DNA of 64,000 nucleotides from assembly GCA_009379825.1 (NCBI GenBank), contig WHTA01000025.1, forward strand, positions 1 through 64,000. The letters are read 5' to 3'. How positions within the stretch are numbered: position 1 is the first letter of the stretch; each line of letters begins with the position of its first letter. Below are positions 1-9,492 of this stretch, one piece after another. The notes under the pieces were generated by a model, which did not search any database, had not been told where the DNA came from, and was given only the letters and a program-made list of their open reading frames with translations. Position numbers and translations under genes: made by a program. The stretch comes from Streptosporangiales bacterium (GTDB lineage: Bacteria > Actinomycetota > Actinomycetes > Streptosporangiales > WHST01).

Positions 1-121
1 CCGAGCCCGCGGCTCCGCCCGCCCGAACCGGCCCGCGACCCGCTCATGCAAGGTATCCAGCTCATCTATCACCAGATCGGTAACCACCCGACCATGATCA
101 ACTACCTGTCAAGCAAGTGCC

Positions 122-612
122 GTTGCAGTACTAGCCGACGCCGGCGACAGCGCCGGCGGCAACCTTGCGGCAGCCGTCACCCTACTCGCGCGCGAACACA
201 GCCGACCGGCCCTGGTGGCGTAGCTGCTCGTATACCCGAACACCGACTTTCGCGGCGAGACCGACTCAGTGCACGAGAACGACGACCCCGCGTTCTTCAA
301 CCCGCAGTCGGTGGCGTGGTACTGGGGTCACTACCTCACCGACCCCCAGCACGGCTACGACCCCCTCGCGTCACTGATCTTCGCCGAACACCTCGACGGC
401 CTACCACCAGCACTAATCATCACCGCTGAGTACGACCCGCTCCGTGACGAGGGCGAACAGTACGCAGACCGGTTGCGCAACGCGGGCGTCGACGCACGAA
501 CCTCCCGCTACGAAGGCATGGTGCACGGATTCTTCACCATGTCCGGCCTACTCGATACCAGCGCCGGGCGATCTCCGAAGCATCGGCGCACCTGCGCGAC
601 CACCTCACGTGA
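122..612 (+). pseudogene. Broken alpha/beta hydrolase (hormone-sensitive-lipase type esterase), C-terminal part
   Basis: The forward frame holds the HSL-family nucleophile elbow GDSAGGNLAAA near 140-170, then the catalytic-acid region (ITAEYDPLRDEGEQYADRL, about 417-475) and the histidine region (YEGMVHGFF, about 511-537). A TAG at 221-223 interrupts the frame after LARE...LVA, and a one-base shift near 575 is needed to reach the natural C-terminus and TGA at 610-612. The N-terminal half (HGGG oxyanion region) is not found upstream in any frame. Catalytic Ser, Asp and His regions are all recognisable, so the parent was an active esterase. The gene is now truncated and broken twice. Family assignment is confident; substrate unknown. 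Confidence 0.75.
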
Positions 613-696
613 CAGTGGCACCATGCCGGGCCCGGCGCAACCAGAAGACGTCGACGTCGAGAACGACTCAGCAGGCCGCATGGACGACGCCGCTGG

Positions 697-1128
697 CTAC
701 CGGATCGCCACCGACGGGCGGGGGAGGTCGAGGGTGTCGGTCTGGGTCATGGCGTCGGCGACGATCTGGTCGTCGTTGGTGGTCCAGCGGCGCAGGATTC
801 CCTGGTGGGGTTGCCGGCCCCGTCCGACCAGGTCGGCGACGGTCACTCCTTCGGGCGTGATCAGGCTCTGGGGTAGCAGCCCGAGCACCTTGGCGACCTC
901 GCGGGTCGGTCGCGAGCTGATGATCTGGCCGTCGAGCAGCACGGCGCCGGCCTGCGGCCGCAGCAGGCGTGCCATGCCGCGCAGCAGGGTCGACTTGCCG
1001 CAGGCGTTGGCGCCGACGATCGCGGTGATCTTCCCGTCCGCGATGTCGGTGGTGAGGCCCTCGACGACGGTGGGTCCGCCCCGTGTGCCGTACGACAAGG
1101 TGATGTCGTTGACCTCCAGGCGGGACAT
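697..1128 (-). pseudogene. Truncated FecE-type siderophore ABC transporter ATP-binding protein
   Basis: This is the N-terminal 143 residues of an iron-siderophore/cobalamin importer ATPase (usual length about 260-270). Walker A is present (GANACGKST, about residues 36-44) and so is the Q-loop (LGLLPQS). The protein ends in DTLDLPRPSVAIR, before the LSGGQ signature, Walker B and H-loop, so it cannot form a working nucleotide-binding domain. The ATG at 1126-1128 follows a GGAGAA ribosome site and overlaps the stop of the upstream permease gene (ATGA), the usual translational coupling of this operon. The break near 700-720 faces the esterase relic, suggesting a recombination junction. Confidence 0.8.
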
Positions 1129-2162
1129 CAGGTTCTCCTCGCGGAGCTGAGTGTGGCCAACAGCCATAGCAGGATGGGGGCGCCGAATGCGCCGGTGACG
1201 ACGCCGACGGGGAAGTTGACGTCCTCGATCAGGTAGGCGCCGAGGTGGTCGGCGACGAGGACGATGACAGACCCGACGAGTCCGGCAGCGAGCAGCGTGG
1301 TGCGTCCGGCGTTGAGGGCGCGGGCGATCGGCCCGGACAGGAACGCGACGAAGGCGATCGGCCCGGCGGCGGCGACGGCCACGGCGACCAAGAGCGCGCC
1401 GACCGCCATCAGCAGGTCGGTGTGTCGTTCCGGGATGCCGAGCCCGGCGGCGGTGTCCGGGCCGAGTTCGGTGCTGCGCAGCGACCCGGCGAGCAGCGCC
1501 GTGAGCACCAGCAGCACGACCAGAGTGAGGGCGAGGATGCGGATGGTGGGCCAGTCGGCTTCGTTGAGGCTTCCGGTGAGCCAGCGCAAGGCGGCCTGGG
1601 CGTCGTAGATGTCGGCGCGGGTGAACAGGTACTGGATGGTCGACTGCAGGGCGGCGGCGATGGCGATGCCCATGACGACGAGCCGCATGCCGCGGGCGCT
1701 GCCGCCGATCAGGCGGATCAGCCCGGCGACCAGCAGCGCGCCAGCGACTGCGATGACGGAGAGTTCGGCGCCTTGCGTGTCGAGGACGAGGATCCCGAAG
1801 ACACCTGCGGCGCTGGCTCCGTAGCTGACGCCGATGATGTCGGGGCTAGCCAGTGGGTTGCGCAGCGTTGCCTGGAAGATGGCGCCGCCGACGCCGAACG
1901 CGAATCCGACGAACGTTCCGAGCACCGCTCGGGGCAGCTTGCTCTCCATCAGGATGAAGGTCGCGCCGGGGATCTGCTCGCCGCCGATGATGCGGATCGC
2001 GTCCGGGATCGTGATCGTGTAGTCGCCCAGCAGAGTACGGGCCAGGAACGCACCGACCACCGCGACCACGAGCCCACACACGACCAGGCAGTAGCGGCGG
2101 GCCGGGCGGCGGCGAGCCGCCCGCACCACGTCCGCGGAGTCGAGCACGACGTCGTGGGTCAT
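1128..2162 (-). CDS. FecCD-family iron-siderophore ABC transporter permease
   Basis: The 344-residue protein has the BtuC/FhuB/FecD fold: an N-terminal cytoplasmic stretch, then about ten membrane segments beginning near residue 20. Family hallmarks are visible: LPRAVLGTFVGFAFGVGGAIFQ, then NPLASPDIIGVSYGAS, and near the C-terminus GPIAFVAFLSGPIAR. It would form one half of the membrane channel for ferric-siderophore import. The ATG at 2160-2162 overlaps the stop of the preceding permease gene, and its own stop overlaps the ATPase start, so the three genes were one operon. It is the only full-length member left: the partner permease lacks its N-terminus and the ATPase lacks its C-terminus. 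The complex is therefore probably non-functional here unless complemented elsewhere. Confidence 0.9.
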   Translation of the reverse strand: MTHDVVLDSADVVRAARRRPARRYCLVVCGLVVAVVGAFLARTLLGDYTITIPDAIRIIGGEQIPGATFILMESKLPRAVLGTFVGFAFGVGGAIFQATLRNPLASPDIIGVSYGASAAGVFGILVLDTQGAELSVIAVAGALLVAGLIRLIGGSARGMRLVVMGIAIAAALQSTIQYLFTRADIYDAQAALRWLTGSLNEADWPTIRILALTLVVLLVLTALLAGSLRSTELGPDTAAGLGIPERHTDLLMAVGALLVAVAVAAAGPIAFVAFLSGPIARALNAGRTTLLAAGLVGSVIVLVADHLGAYLIEDVNFPVGVVTGAFGAPILLWLLATLSSARRT

Positions 2163-2704
2163 CACATCCGCCTGCCGCGCAGCAGCAGGAGCACCAGAAC
2201 CGGGCAACAGAGGACGCCGGTCATGACGCCGACCTGGATCTCGGTGGGCGGCCAGATCACCCGACCGACCACGTCCGCGGCCAAGGTGAGCACAGCACCG
2301 AAACCGAAGCACAACGGCAGCAAGGTGGCATGCCGGGCCGGTATGATCCGCCGCACCATGTGCGGCACCGCGAGCCCGACGAACGCGATCGGCCCAGCCA
2401 GCGCAGTAGCCGTCGCCGCGAGCAGCACCGCACCCGCCGCGATCACCGTGCGGTCCAGCCACACCTTGCGACCGAGACCGGCGGCCAGATCCTCCCCCAG
2501 CGCATAGGCGTCGAGTGCTCGCACCGACAGCAGCGCGAGCACGATCCCGGCGATGAAGAACGGCATGCAGATCGCCACGGCGTCGTAGCCACGGCCGCCG
2601 ATGGTGCCGACCTGCCAGACCCGGAACGTCTCGAAGGTCCGACGGTCCTGCAGCAACATGGCCCGTGATGGTCGCGCCGTGCTCATCGAGAGCTGGTCGA
2701 GCAT
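2162..2704 (-). pseudogene. N-terminally truncated FecCD-family permease (partner subunit)
   Basis: This is the C-terminal half (about 180 residues) of a second FecC/FhuB-type permease. The segment GRKVWLDRTVIAAGAVLLAA followed by GPIAFVGLAVPHMVRRI is the canonical C-terminal part of the family, and the last helices (PPTEIQVGVMTGVLCCPVLVLLLL) are intact. The usual N-terminal five or six helices and the NPLAxP motif are missing. The open frame begins in a stretch (MLDQLSMSTARPSRAMLLQ...) whose first residues may be junction sequence. It overlaps the next permease gene by four bases (ATGA). This is the upstream boundary of the truncated siderophore operon. Confidence 0.8.
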
Positions 2705-2828
2705 GGCGGTCCAGCCAGGTCAGTGCTCTGCAGACGGTCTCATCGACGTCGATGAGCGGGTACGAGGTCAGCTAGCAGACGGTTCGCCGATCCTCGCAAC
2801 GGGATCGCTGACCTGCTCGATGTTGCCT

Positions 2829-2892
2829 CCTCGACCAGCGCATCGACGACGTCGACCGCGCTATGACCGACCTACGCCACCTCCGTCACGTA
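2829..2892 (+). pseudogene. Possible MerR-type regulator C-terminal helix relic
   Basis: In the otherwise empty stretch 2705-2939, one forward frame reads LDQRIDDVDRAMTDLRHLRH and stops at 2890-2892. This resembles the dimerisation helix that ends many MerR-family regulators (LDxRIxxLxxLRxxL). Nothing upstream supports a DNA-binding domain. The rest of 2705-2939 contains no recognisable gene; YceI promoter elements are presumably in its last 60 bases. Low confidence. Confidence 0.3.
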
Positions 2893-2939
2893 TGATTGAA
2901 CGGTCAACGACAGGCGCCTGCGTGGACAAGGAGTCGACG

Positions 2940-3506
2940 ATGACCGTTCCGGCAACTGGAGCAGACCTGACCGGCGACTACGACCTGGACGTGGCACATA
3001 CTCGGCTGGGCTTCGTCGCTCGGCATGCGATGGTGACGAAGGTGCGCGGCTCGTTCCGCGAGTTCGAGGGCCACCTGCACATCGACACCGCCGATCCCAC
3101 GAAGTCCACCGGCACGTTGCGGATCGTTACTGCCAGCATCGACACCGGCGTCGAGCAGCGGGACGAACACCTGCGCAGCAACGATTTCTTCGACATGCCC
3201 AGCTATCCCGAGATCACGTTCGTCAGCACCGGGATCGAACACGTCGAGGCGGACACGTACCAGGTGACGGGCGACCTGACGATCAAGGACACCACCAAAG
3301 CGGTGGTCTTCGACGTCGAGTTCACCGGATCCGCCGTGGACCCGATGGGTAACCATCGGCTCGGCTTCGAGGCGACCGCGACCGTGAACCGCAAGGATTG
3401 GGGCATCACCTGGAACGCGCCGCTGGAGGCAGGCGGGGTGTTGGTGAGCGACAAGATCACCCTCGACATCGACATCTCGGCGATCCAACGCCTGCCGGCC
3501 GGTTGA
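2940..3506 (+). CDS. YceI family protein
   Basis: The 188-residue protein has the complete YceI (lipocalin-like, polyisoprenoid-binding) fold signature. It opens with DYDLDVAHTRLGFVARHAMVTKVRGSF, continues with the SIDTGVEQRDEHLRSNDFFD segment (residues about 60-85), then YPEITFVS and FEATATVNRKDWGITWN. There is no signal peptide, as in most actinobacterial cytoplasmic YceI proteins. The ATG at 2940 follows AAGGAG. Members of this family are linked to isoprenoid or oxidative/acid stress roles, but no reaction is established. It stands alone between the dead siderophore operon and the convergent two-component genes. Between 3507 and 3723 I see no gene. Confidence 0.92.
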   Translation: MTVPATGADLTGDYDLDVAHTRLGFVARHAMVTKVRGSFREFEGHLHIDTADPTKSTGTLRIVTASIDTGVEQRDEHLRSNDFFDMPSYPEITFVSTGIEHVEADTYQVTGDLTIKDTTKAVVFDVEFTGSAVDPMGNHRLGFEATATVNRKDWGITWNAPLEAGGVLVSDKITLDIDISAIQRLPAG

Positions 3507-3723
3507 CGCTTCCTATTTCACCGATCGGACATCCCGCGCGACGGTCGATCTCGAGTTGCTCGTCGGGATGACGTCGCCCGCGGAGCGTCAGCAACGCGAC
3601 CTTTGCCGCGGGCGCGGCGCTCGTGGTCGCTGCCCTGCGGCTACGCAAGTGTCCGCGGAGATCGTTAGTGGGTAGCCAGCCGATGCGCTTCGTTACAGGT
3701 CAGCGAGCCTCAGCAGTCAGGGT

Positions 3724-4410
3724 CTAACGATCTCCTTGGTAGCTCGTGGCTTGGGGGCCGCGTGGGTGGTTCAGGCCGGTCTCGTAGGCGAAGATCACTG
3801 CTTGGACGCGGTCGCGGAGGTCGAGCTTCATCAGGATCCGCTTGACATGGGTTCTGATCGTCGACTCTTCGACGAGGAGCGCGGCGGCGATCTCTTTGTT
3901 CGACAAGCCTCGGGCGATGAGCTGGAGGACCTCTCGCTCTCGCGGGGTCAACTCGTCGAGTCCGGTCTGGTCGGTGAGCTCGGGTGTGGGTTGCTGGGCC
4001 ATGCGGTCGATCACGCGTCGGGTGACCGACGGGGACAGCAGCGAGTCGCCTGCGGCGATGATGTGGACCGCGGCGATCAGCTCCTCGGGTCGGGTGCGTT
4101 TGAGCAGGAACCCGGAGGCGCCGGCCCGTAGGGCGCCGAAGACGTAGTCGTCTTGTTCGAAGGTGGTGAGGATCAGGACTCTGGTGGCTGGGGCGGTCTG
4201 CGACAGCTCGCGGGTGGCAGCGATCCCGTCGAGGTCGGGCATGCGCACGTCCATCAGTACGACATCGGGCGCGAGCCGGCGGGTTCGTTCGACGGCCTCT
4301 CGCCCGGTCGAGGCCTCGCCGACGATGTCGATGGTGGGGTCGTTGGAGAGCAACTCGGCGAGTCCGGCACGCATCAGGTCGTCGTCGACGACGATCAGGA
4401 CCCGCGTCAC
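3724..4410 (-). CDS. NarL/LuxR-type response regulator
   Basis: The 228-residue protein has an N-terminal receiver domain (about 1-120) with the phospho-acceptor Asp54 in VVLMDVRMPD, the acidic pair at 9-11 and the LLKRTRPEE lysine region. A C-terminal LuxR helix-turn-helix (about 150-210) contains LTPREREVLQLIARGLSNKEIA. The gene overlaps the upstream kinase gene by four bases (ATGA), so kinase and regulator are co-translated. It would regulate transcription on phosphorylation by the adjacent kinase; targets are not evident. No operator of the island-wide CTAAG type is seen here. The family is very common in actinobacteria. Confidence 0.93.
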   Translation of the reverse strand: MTRVLIVVDDDLMRAGLAELLSNDPTIDIVGEASTGREAVERTRRLAPDVVLMDVRMPDLDGIAATRELSQTAPATRVLILTTFEQDDYVFGALRAGASGFLLKRTRPEELIAAVHIIAAGDSLLSPSVTRRVIDRMAQQPTPELTDQTGLDELTPREREVLQLIARGLSNKEIAAALLVEESTIRTHVKRILMKLDLRDRVQAVIFAYETGLNHPRGPQATSYQGDR

Positions 4411-5672
4411 GAGCGGAGACTTCCGTCCGGAATCCGGGCGTGAATGCGGAACGCTCCGTCGATGCGCTCGGCGTTCAGGGTGCCGTTGAGCAGCGTGGCG
4501 CGTTCACGCATGCCGATCAGCCCCTGCCCGCCGCCGGCGCGCGGCGCATTACCGGCGCGCACCGGGTTGGTGATGGTGAGCCCGACCGCTGCGTCGTCGA
4601 ACGCGAGCTGGATTCGAGCGGGACCCACTCCGTGGCGGGCCGCGTTGGTGAGCGCCTCTTGGAGGATCCGGTAGGCGGCCTGGTCGGCGGTGGCGCTCAG
4701 CGGTCGCGGTGTGCCTGAGACGTCGAGGTTGACCTTGAGGCCCGCGGACGCGTGGCGTGCTATCAGGGTGTCCAGTGAGGCGAGGCCGGCCGGAGCCTCG
4801 ACGGCGTCGGTCGCCGTGCCCTGGCGGAGGGTGCCGACGATCTGGTCGATTTCCTCGGCCGTTTGCCGGGCCAGGTCCTCGACCGCCTCCAGCGTGACGA
4901 GCGAGCGATCGGGGTTCTGGTGGTGGCGCAGCCGGGCTGCGCCGGCGCGGACGGCGATCACGTTGATCGCGTGGCCGGCGGAGTCGTGTAGATCGCGGGC
5001 GATCCGGGCGCGTTCCTCGGCGATGGCGAGCAGCCGCTCGCGCTCGGCGTCCCGCTCGTTGCGCTCGGCTCGTTTCCTGAGGTCTGCGATCCGCTCGCGG
5101 CGCAGGCGGGTGCGCTCGCCCGCGAACCAGGCGACGGCCCAGGCCAGACCGGTGTGGGACAGCTCGTACATCGGGAACGCCGCGCGTGCGACGGCAGCGG
5201 CGCCCAGATAGACCACGAACAGGCCGACGACAGTGACGGTGGTCCGCCGCGCCCACGGAACGTCCGGCGCGCGGCTCGCAGCAAGCAGGTAGAGGGCGAC
5301 CGCGGGCCCGGGTAGCAGGTCGGCCGGGTAGCCAAGGCCCGCCAGCAGCACTCCGGCCGCCGCGGTCACCGCCAGCACGCCGAGCGGGAAACGCCGCCCG
5401 ACGGTGAGCGGCACCGCTGTGCACACCACCAGCACGACGCCAGTCAGGTCGAACTGGTCCAGATCGGGGCGGGTGGGGTCGACGCCGCCGTGTCGAAGCA
5501 GGGCAAGCGAGCCGGCGAGCACGACGACCGCGATCGCGACGTCGATGAGTGTTCCCGAATTGGGCCGGGTCGCGAAGAGTCGTTGTGCGGTGTGGCCGTC
5601 GATGACCTCACCCCCAGAGCGTATCTCCGGGCAGGCCACGGGGAGTCCCCCAGGCGGATGATCCGTATCCAC
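4407..5672 (-). CDS. Sensor histidine kinase of the NarX/DesK-like (HPK7) class
   Basis: The roughly 420-residue protein has several membrane helices in its N-terminal half (about residues 40-190), then a coiled-coil linker rich in Arg/Glu (RKRAERNERDAERERLLAIAE). The dimerisation/phospho-acceptor box is ARIARDLHDSAGHAINVI, with His in DLHDS. The ATPase domain has QAAYRILQEALTNAARHG (N-box) and GGGQGLIGMRERA (G-box). The start is GTG at 5670-5672. No clear extracytoplasmic sensor domain is visible, so the stimulus may be membrane-borne. It is the cognate partner of the overlapping NarL-type regulator downstream. Confidence 0.92.
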   Translation of the reverse strand: MDTDHPPGGLPVACPEIRSGGEVIDGHTAQRLFATRPNSGTLIDVAIAVVVLAGSLALLRHGGVDPTRPDLDQFDLTGVVLVVCTAVPLTVGRRFPLGVLAVTAAAGVLLAGLGYPADLLPGPAVALYLLAASRAPDVPWARRTTVTVVGLFVVYLGAAAVARAAFPMYELSHTGLAWAVAWFAGERTRLRRERIADLRKRAERNERDAERERLLAIAEERARIARDLHDSAGHAINVIAVRAGAARLRHHQNPDRSLVTLEAVEDLARQTAEEIDQIVGTLRQGTATDAVEAPAGLASLDTLIARHASAGLKVNLDVSGTPRPLSATADQAAYRILQEALTNAARHGVGPARIQLAFDDAAVGLTITNPVRAGNAPRAGGGQGLIGMRERATLLNGTLNAERIDGAFRIHARIPDGSLRS

Positions 5673-5767
5673 GGGATGGGGACACGCAAGGTCCCCCCGC
5701 AGGGCGTTTCACCTTGATCGGTGCCGCCGTAGCTTTGGCGGCGCAGGTTCATCGAAAGGGAGATCGG

Positions 5768-6146
5768 ATGCTGATCGCAGGGGCCAGGGTGGCGACCGAC
5801 CGCTCCAGCCGGTACCTCGTCCAACTCTGCCGGCACATCGACCAGGTGGCGCGAACGAATCCCCAGATGCGGGCACACGCCCGATGGTCCGATGACCACG
5901 GCCTGCTCGACTTCGGCTGGGCTCGATGCTCGTTGCGCGCTGACCAGGATGCCCTGGTCCTGCGCGCTGAGGCTGACGACGAGGAAGGCCCTGCGCGAGC
6001 TGGAACGGCGTATCGCTGAACGTGTCGAGCAGATCGGGAGACGGGACGGGTTGACGGTGACCTGGACGCCGCTTCAAGGGGCCACGGGGCATACACCGCG
6101 ACAACCGCACAACGCGCCACCACCACCGGGAGCCATGCATGAATGA
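5768..6146 (+). pseudogene. DUF2218 family protein, frameshifted
   Basis: The N-terminal part (ARVATDRSSRYLVQLCRHIDQVAR, then DDHGLLDFGWARCSLRADQD) and the C-terminal part (QIGRRDGLTVTWT) together match the small DUF2218 family. They lie in different frames: the frame starting at ATG 5768 shifts near 5987 (DDEE then GPARAG instead of ALRELERRIAERVEQ). Deleting one G restores a complete protein ending at 6146. A good ribosome site (AAAGGGAG) precedes the ATG. The gene often accompanies siderophore or iron-uptake genes, which fits the Fbp-type protein downstream. It may be decayed or the result of a single-base assembly error. Confidence 0.72.
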
Positions 6147-6321
6147 CCGGTACGACCGCGAGTCGTCACCCGGTATTCCACGCTGGGTGAAGATCGCCGG
6201 CATCGTAGCCCTCCTGGTGGCCGTACTTGTCATCGTCGCGATGCTGATTTTCGGCGGTGATCATGGTCCGCGCCGCCACAGCGGCGAGCCGTCTTTCCCG
6301 ATTCCGTCTGTGGAGGTATGA
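6139..6321 (+). CDS. Small single-pass membrane protein
   Basis: This 60-residue protein has a charged N-terminus (MNDRYDRESSPGIPRWVK), one membrane helix at about 18-38 (IAGIVALLVAVLVIVAML) and a short His/Arg/Gly tail. It overlaps the end of the DUF2218 relic and lies four bases upstream of the ABC ATPase gene, so it is probably the first cistron of that operon. The layout (xIPxWVKxxGIxAL...GGDHGPxRH) is closely similar to the small protein at 29435, which precedes ferric-reductase-like genes. That makes chance coding unlikely. Function unknown. Confidence 0.65.
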   Translation: MNDRYDRESSPGIPRWVKIAGIVALLVAVLVIVAMLIFGGDHGPRRHSGEPSFPIPSVEV

Positions 6322-6325
6322 CACC

Positions 6326-7030
6326 GTGGAGCACGCGATCCAGGTCAGCGACGTCGTCAAGGCCTACCGGGTCGCCGATGGCGACGTGGTCGCGGTCGAC
6401 CATCTCAGCCTCGCCGTCGCGGCCGGGGAGTTCGTCGCGATCGTCGGCCGGTCCGGCAGCGGCAAGACGACATTGCTGAACATGCTGGCCGGGATCGACC
6501 GGCCCACCTCAGGGAAAGTGCTCGCGGCCGGCGCGGACCTCGGGTCGTTGTCGGAGTCCGGGCTGGCCGCCTGGCGGGGTGACAACGTGGGGCTGGTGTT
6601 TCAGTTCTTCCAGCTGCTGCCCACGCTGACCGTGGCAGAGAACGTGATGCTGCCGATGGACTTCACCAAGAAGATCCCGTCCGGCGAGCGCCGCGAACGA
6701 GCCGAGCGGTTGCTGGACCGCGTCGGTATCGGGGACCAGGCCGGCAAGCTGCCCGCCACCTTGTCCGGGGGGCAGCAACAACGGGCGGCGATCGCCCGCG
6801 CGCTGGCGAATGATCCGCCGCTGTTACTGGCGGACGAGCCGACCGGCAACCTCGACTCGCATACGGCCGAGGCGGTGCTGGAGCTGTTCGCCGACCTGAA
6901 CGCGGACGGGCGGACCATCGTGGTCGTCACCCACGAACGTGATGTCCGTGCGGTCGCCGGTCGGCAGGTGACCCTGATGGACGGCAAGGTCGTCGAGGAC
7001 GACGGCGTTGCGGCGGGGGTGCGCTCGTGA
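6326..7030 (+). CDS. LolD/MacB-type ABC transporter ATP-binding protein
   Basis: The 234-residue ATPase is complete: Walker A GRSGSGKTT (about 41-49), Q-loop FQFFQLLPTLTV, signature LSGGQQQR, Walker B LLLADEPTGNLDS and H-loop VVTHE. The class (MacB/LolD/FtsE) works with FtsX-like permeases in lipoprotein or substrate extrusion rather than bulk transport. GTG at 6326 is preferred because GGAGG lies nine bases upstream; the upstream in-frame ATG has no such site and would start inside the previous gene. The stop overlaps the start of the permease gene. The operon partner is the FtsX-like gene that follows, which is disrupted. Confidence 0.9.
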   Translation: MEHAIQVSDVVKAYRVADGDVVAVDHLSLAVAAGEFVAIVGRSGSGKTTLLNMLAGIDRPTSGKVLAAGADLGSLSESGLAAWRGDNVGLVFQFFQLLPTLTVAENVMLPMDFTKKIPSGERRERAERLLDRVGIGDQAGKLPATLSGGQQQRAAIARALANDPPLLLADEPTGNLDSHTAEAVLELFADLNADGRTIVVVTHERDVRAVAGRQVTLMDGKVVEDDGVAAGVRS

Positions 7031-9479
7031 TGAGCCTGCTCGCTGTCAAGCTGTGTCGGTACCTGCGGGCGACCTGGTCGCGGCTGCTGCTGATGGTGAT
7101 CGCGATCGCGGTCAGCCTGACCGTGTTCGGCGCGGTGCTGCTGGCCTGGAGCGCCATCGACCGGGAGACCGAGCGGGCGTACCTGACCACCGAGCCGGCG
7201 TCGGCGACTATCCGGTTCGGCCGGGGTGTCGACGCCGAGGAGATGGCGGAGATCGCGGCCGACGCGGGCAGCCGGCCGGGCGTCCTCCGCGCCGCCGGGC
7301 GCACCCAGTTCAGCAGCGAGGTCCAGGTCAACGGCCAGCAGCGGAACATCCCCATGCAGGTGTTCGTCGCTGCGCCGGGCGACTAACTGAGTATGGCGAA
7401 GTTCTTCCCGCGGCAACGCGCCTGGCCGCCGGCGGCCGGGGAAGTCTTCATCCGCGCCGACTCGCGCGCGCTCCTGGACGTGGCGGTCGGTGACACTGTG
7501 ACCGTCGAGTCGCCGGATGGAGAACCGGTCCGGCTGCGGGTGACCGACACCGTCTACGACCCCAGCCTCGCGCCCGCAGGCCAGCAGCAGACCGCACAGG
7601 CCTACCTGTCGAGTGCGTCGTTGGCCGCGCTGGGAGAGCCGGATGTGCTGGACCAGTTGAAGATCCAGGTCGCCGACCCGGGGCAGACGTCGCCGAGCCG
7701 AGACCGGGACGCCATCGTCGCGGTCGCCAGCGATGTCGGCGAGTGGCTGCAGCGCGAGTACGGCCTGGCGATCCGCGAGATCCAGGTGCCCGAGCCGTAC
7801 GCGCACCCCCACCAGGGGCAGGCCGACGCCCTACTCAGCGCGCTACTCATCGGGGCGGCGGCGGCCTTGCTGCTGTCCACGATCCTGGTCGCCACCATGC
7901 TCAACAATGTGTTCACCCAGCAGATCCCGCAGATCGGCATCATGAAGGCGATCGGCGCCGGTTCCGGCCGCATCGGGGGCCTGTACCTGGCGATGACGCT
8001 GGTGGTGGCCGCGGCGGCGACCCTGCTGGCGCTGCCGCTAGCCGTCCTGATCGGCCGCGCCTTCGCCCCCGGCGTCTTCGGATTCCTGGGCATTGAAGCC
8101 GCTAGCGTCGCGGCAGCCTGGTGGACCTACCTGATCGTGCTGGCCGATGGCCTCGTGCTGCCGGTGGCGATGGCGCTGGTCCCGCTGGTCAGGACCAGCC
8201 GCACCACGGTGCGGGCGGCGATCGACCACCATGGCGGTACCTCGAAGCCGAGCGCGGCCGCCGGTGTGCTGACCCGGCTGAGCCGGATCCGCCGCCTGGA
8301 CCGCGGCCTGCTCATGGCGCTGCGCAACACCGTCCGGCGGCCCGCCCGCTTCCTGCTCTCGGTGAGCCTGCTGGCCGGAGCCGGCATGATGTTCGTCGCG
8401 GGCATGTCCGCCCGCGACGGCACCGCGGCGGTCGCCGAGGAAGCCAGCCAGGCGCTGCGATGGGACGTCGTGGTGCAACTCGGCACCGCGACCTCGACGG
8501 AGGCGCTCGCCCCGCTCATCGAACGGGTGCCCGGCGTCGACCGGGTCGAGGGTTGGACCATGGCGTCGGCCGGAGTCTCCGGGCCGGGGCGGCTGCCGCT
8601 GTCCCGTACCTATCCCGACCAGGGCCACGGCGGCGTCTTCGTGACCGCCATCCCCGCTGACACCACCATGCAAGCGCCCCCACGCTACGCGATGGCCGCT
8701 GGCTGAAACCCGGCGAGACCACGGCGATCGTGCTCAGCCAGGTGACCCTGAAGAACACCGATTTCGACGTCCAGGCCGGCGACAGGGTCGAGCTGTTCCT
8801 CGACGGGGAGTCCACCACCTGGCGGGTCGTGGGCATTACCGAAGAACGGGGCGAGGCCGGCGGGGCCTATGTGACCACCAAGGGCCTCGCCAAAGCCCTG
8901 GTCCAGCCGCAGTGGTCGAACACGCTGCGCATCGCCACCGACCGCCACGACGAGCCGACTCGCGAAGCCGTCGCCACAGCGGTCAACAAGACCCTCACCG
9001 ACGCCGGTGTCGAGGTGAAGTCGGCGGAATCGGTCGGCAAGCAGGAAGCCGCCACCGGGGGGCACCTTGATCCCATCCTGGTGATCCTGCTAGCGACCGC
9101 CCTGCCCCTGGGGGTCATCGGCCTCATCGGCCTGGCCTCCACGATGGGCGCCAACATCCTGGACCGCACCAGAGAGTTCGGTGTCATGCACGCCATCGGG
9201 GCCCGCCCCAAAGCCGTGCGCCGCATCGCCGTCGCCGAAGGCGTGTTCATCGCCGTCGCCAGTTGCCTGCTGGCGATCATCCCCGCACTCGCAGCGACCG
9301 CGGCCGTCGGCGCCCTACTCGGCGACCTCTTCTTCGCCGCGCCGCTGCCGTTCCGGATCTCCTGGCTCGCCATCGGCATCTGGACCGCGCTGGTCGTCCT
9401 TGGCGCCATCCTCGCCACCGACGCGGCGGCGACCCGCGCCTCCCGCCTCACCGTCCGCGAAGCCCTCGCGTACCTCTAG
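7027..9479 (+). pseudogene. FtsX-like ABC permease (MacB class), interrupted
   Basis: Three adjacent open segments make up one roughly 800-residue, two-FtsX-domain permease. Segment one (GTG 7027 to TAA 7384-7386) has the N-terminal signal-anchor helix and start of the periplasmic domain. Segment two (to TGA 8704-8706) is in the same frame and holds the first FtsX domain (LLIGAAAALLLSTILVATMLN..., IMKAIGAG) and mid helices. Segment three is shifted one frame near 8690 (GRWLKPGETTAIVL restored by the shift) and ends with the second FtsX domain (ILDRTREFGVMHAIGA) at 9479. The gene therefore carries one in-frame stop and one frameshift. Ancestrally it would have partnered the upstream ATPase. 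Confidence 0.85.
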
Positions 9480-9492
9480 GAGATACACCCCC

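Noticed and set aside
1245-2507. Long forward open frame of about 420 codons
   Set aside because: It is antisense to the FecCD permease, has low-complexity Asp/Glu/Gly/Arg composition typical of a mirrored high-GC gene, and shows no motif.
6601-7812. Long reverse open frame of about 400 codons
   Set aside because: It is antisense to the ABC ATPase and FtsX permease and has shadow-type composition.
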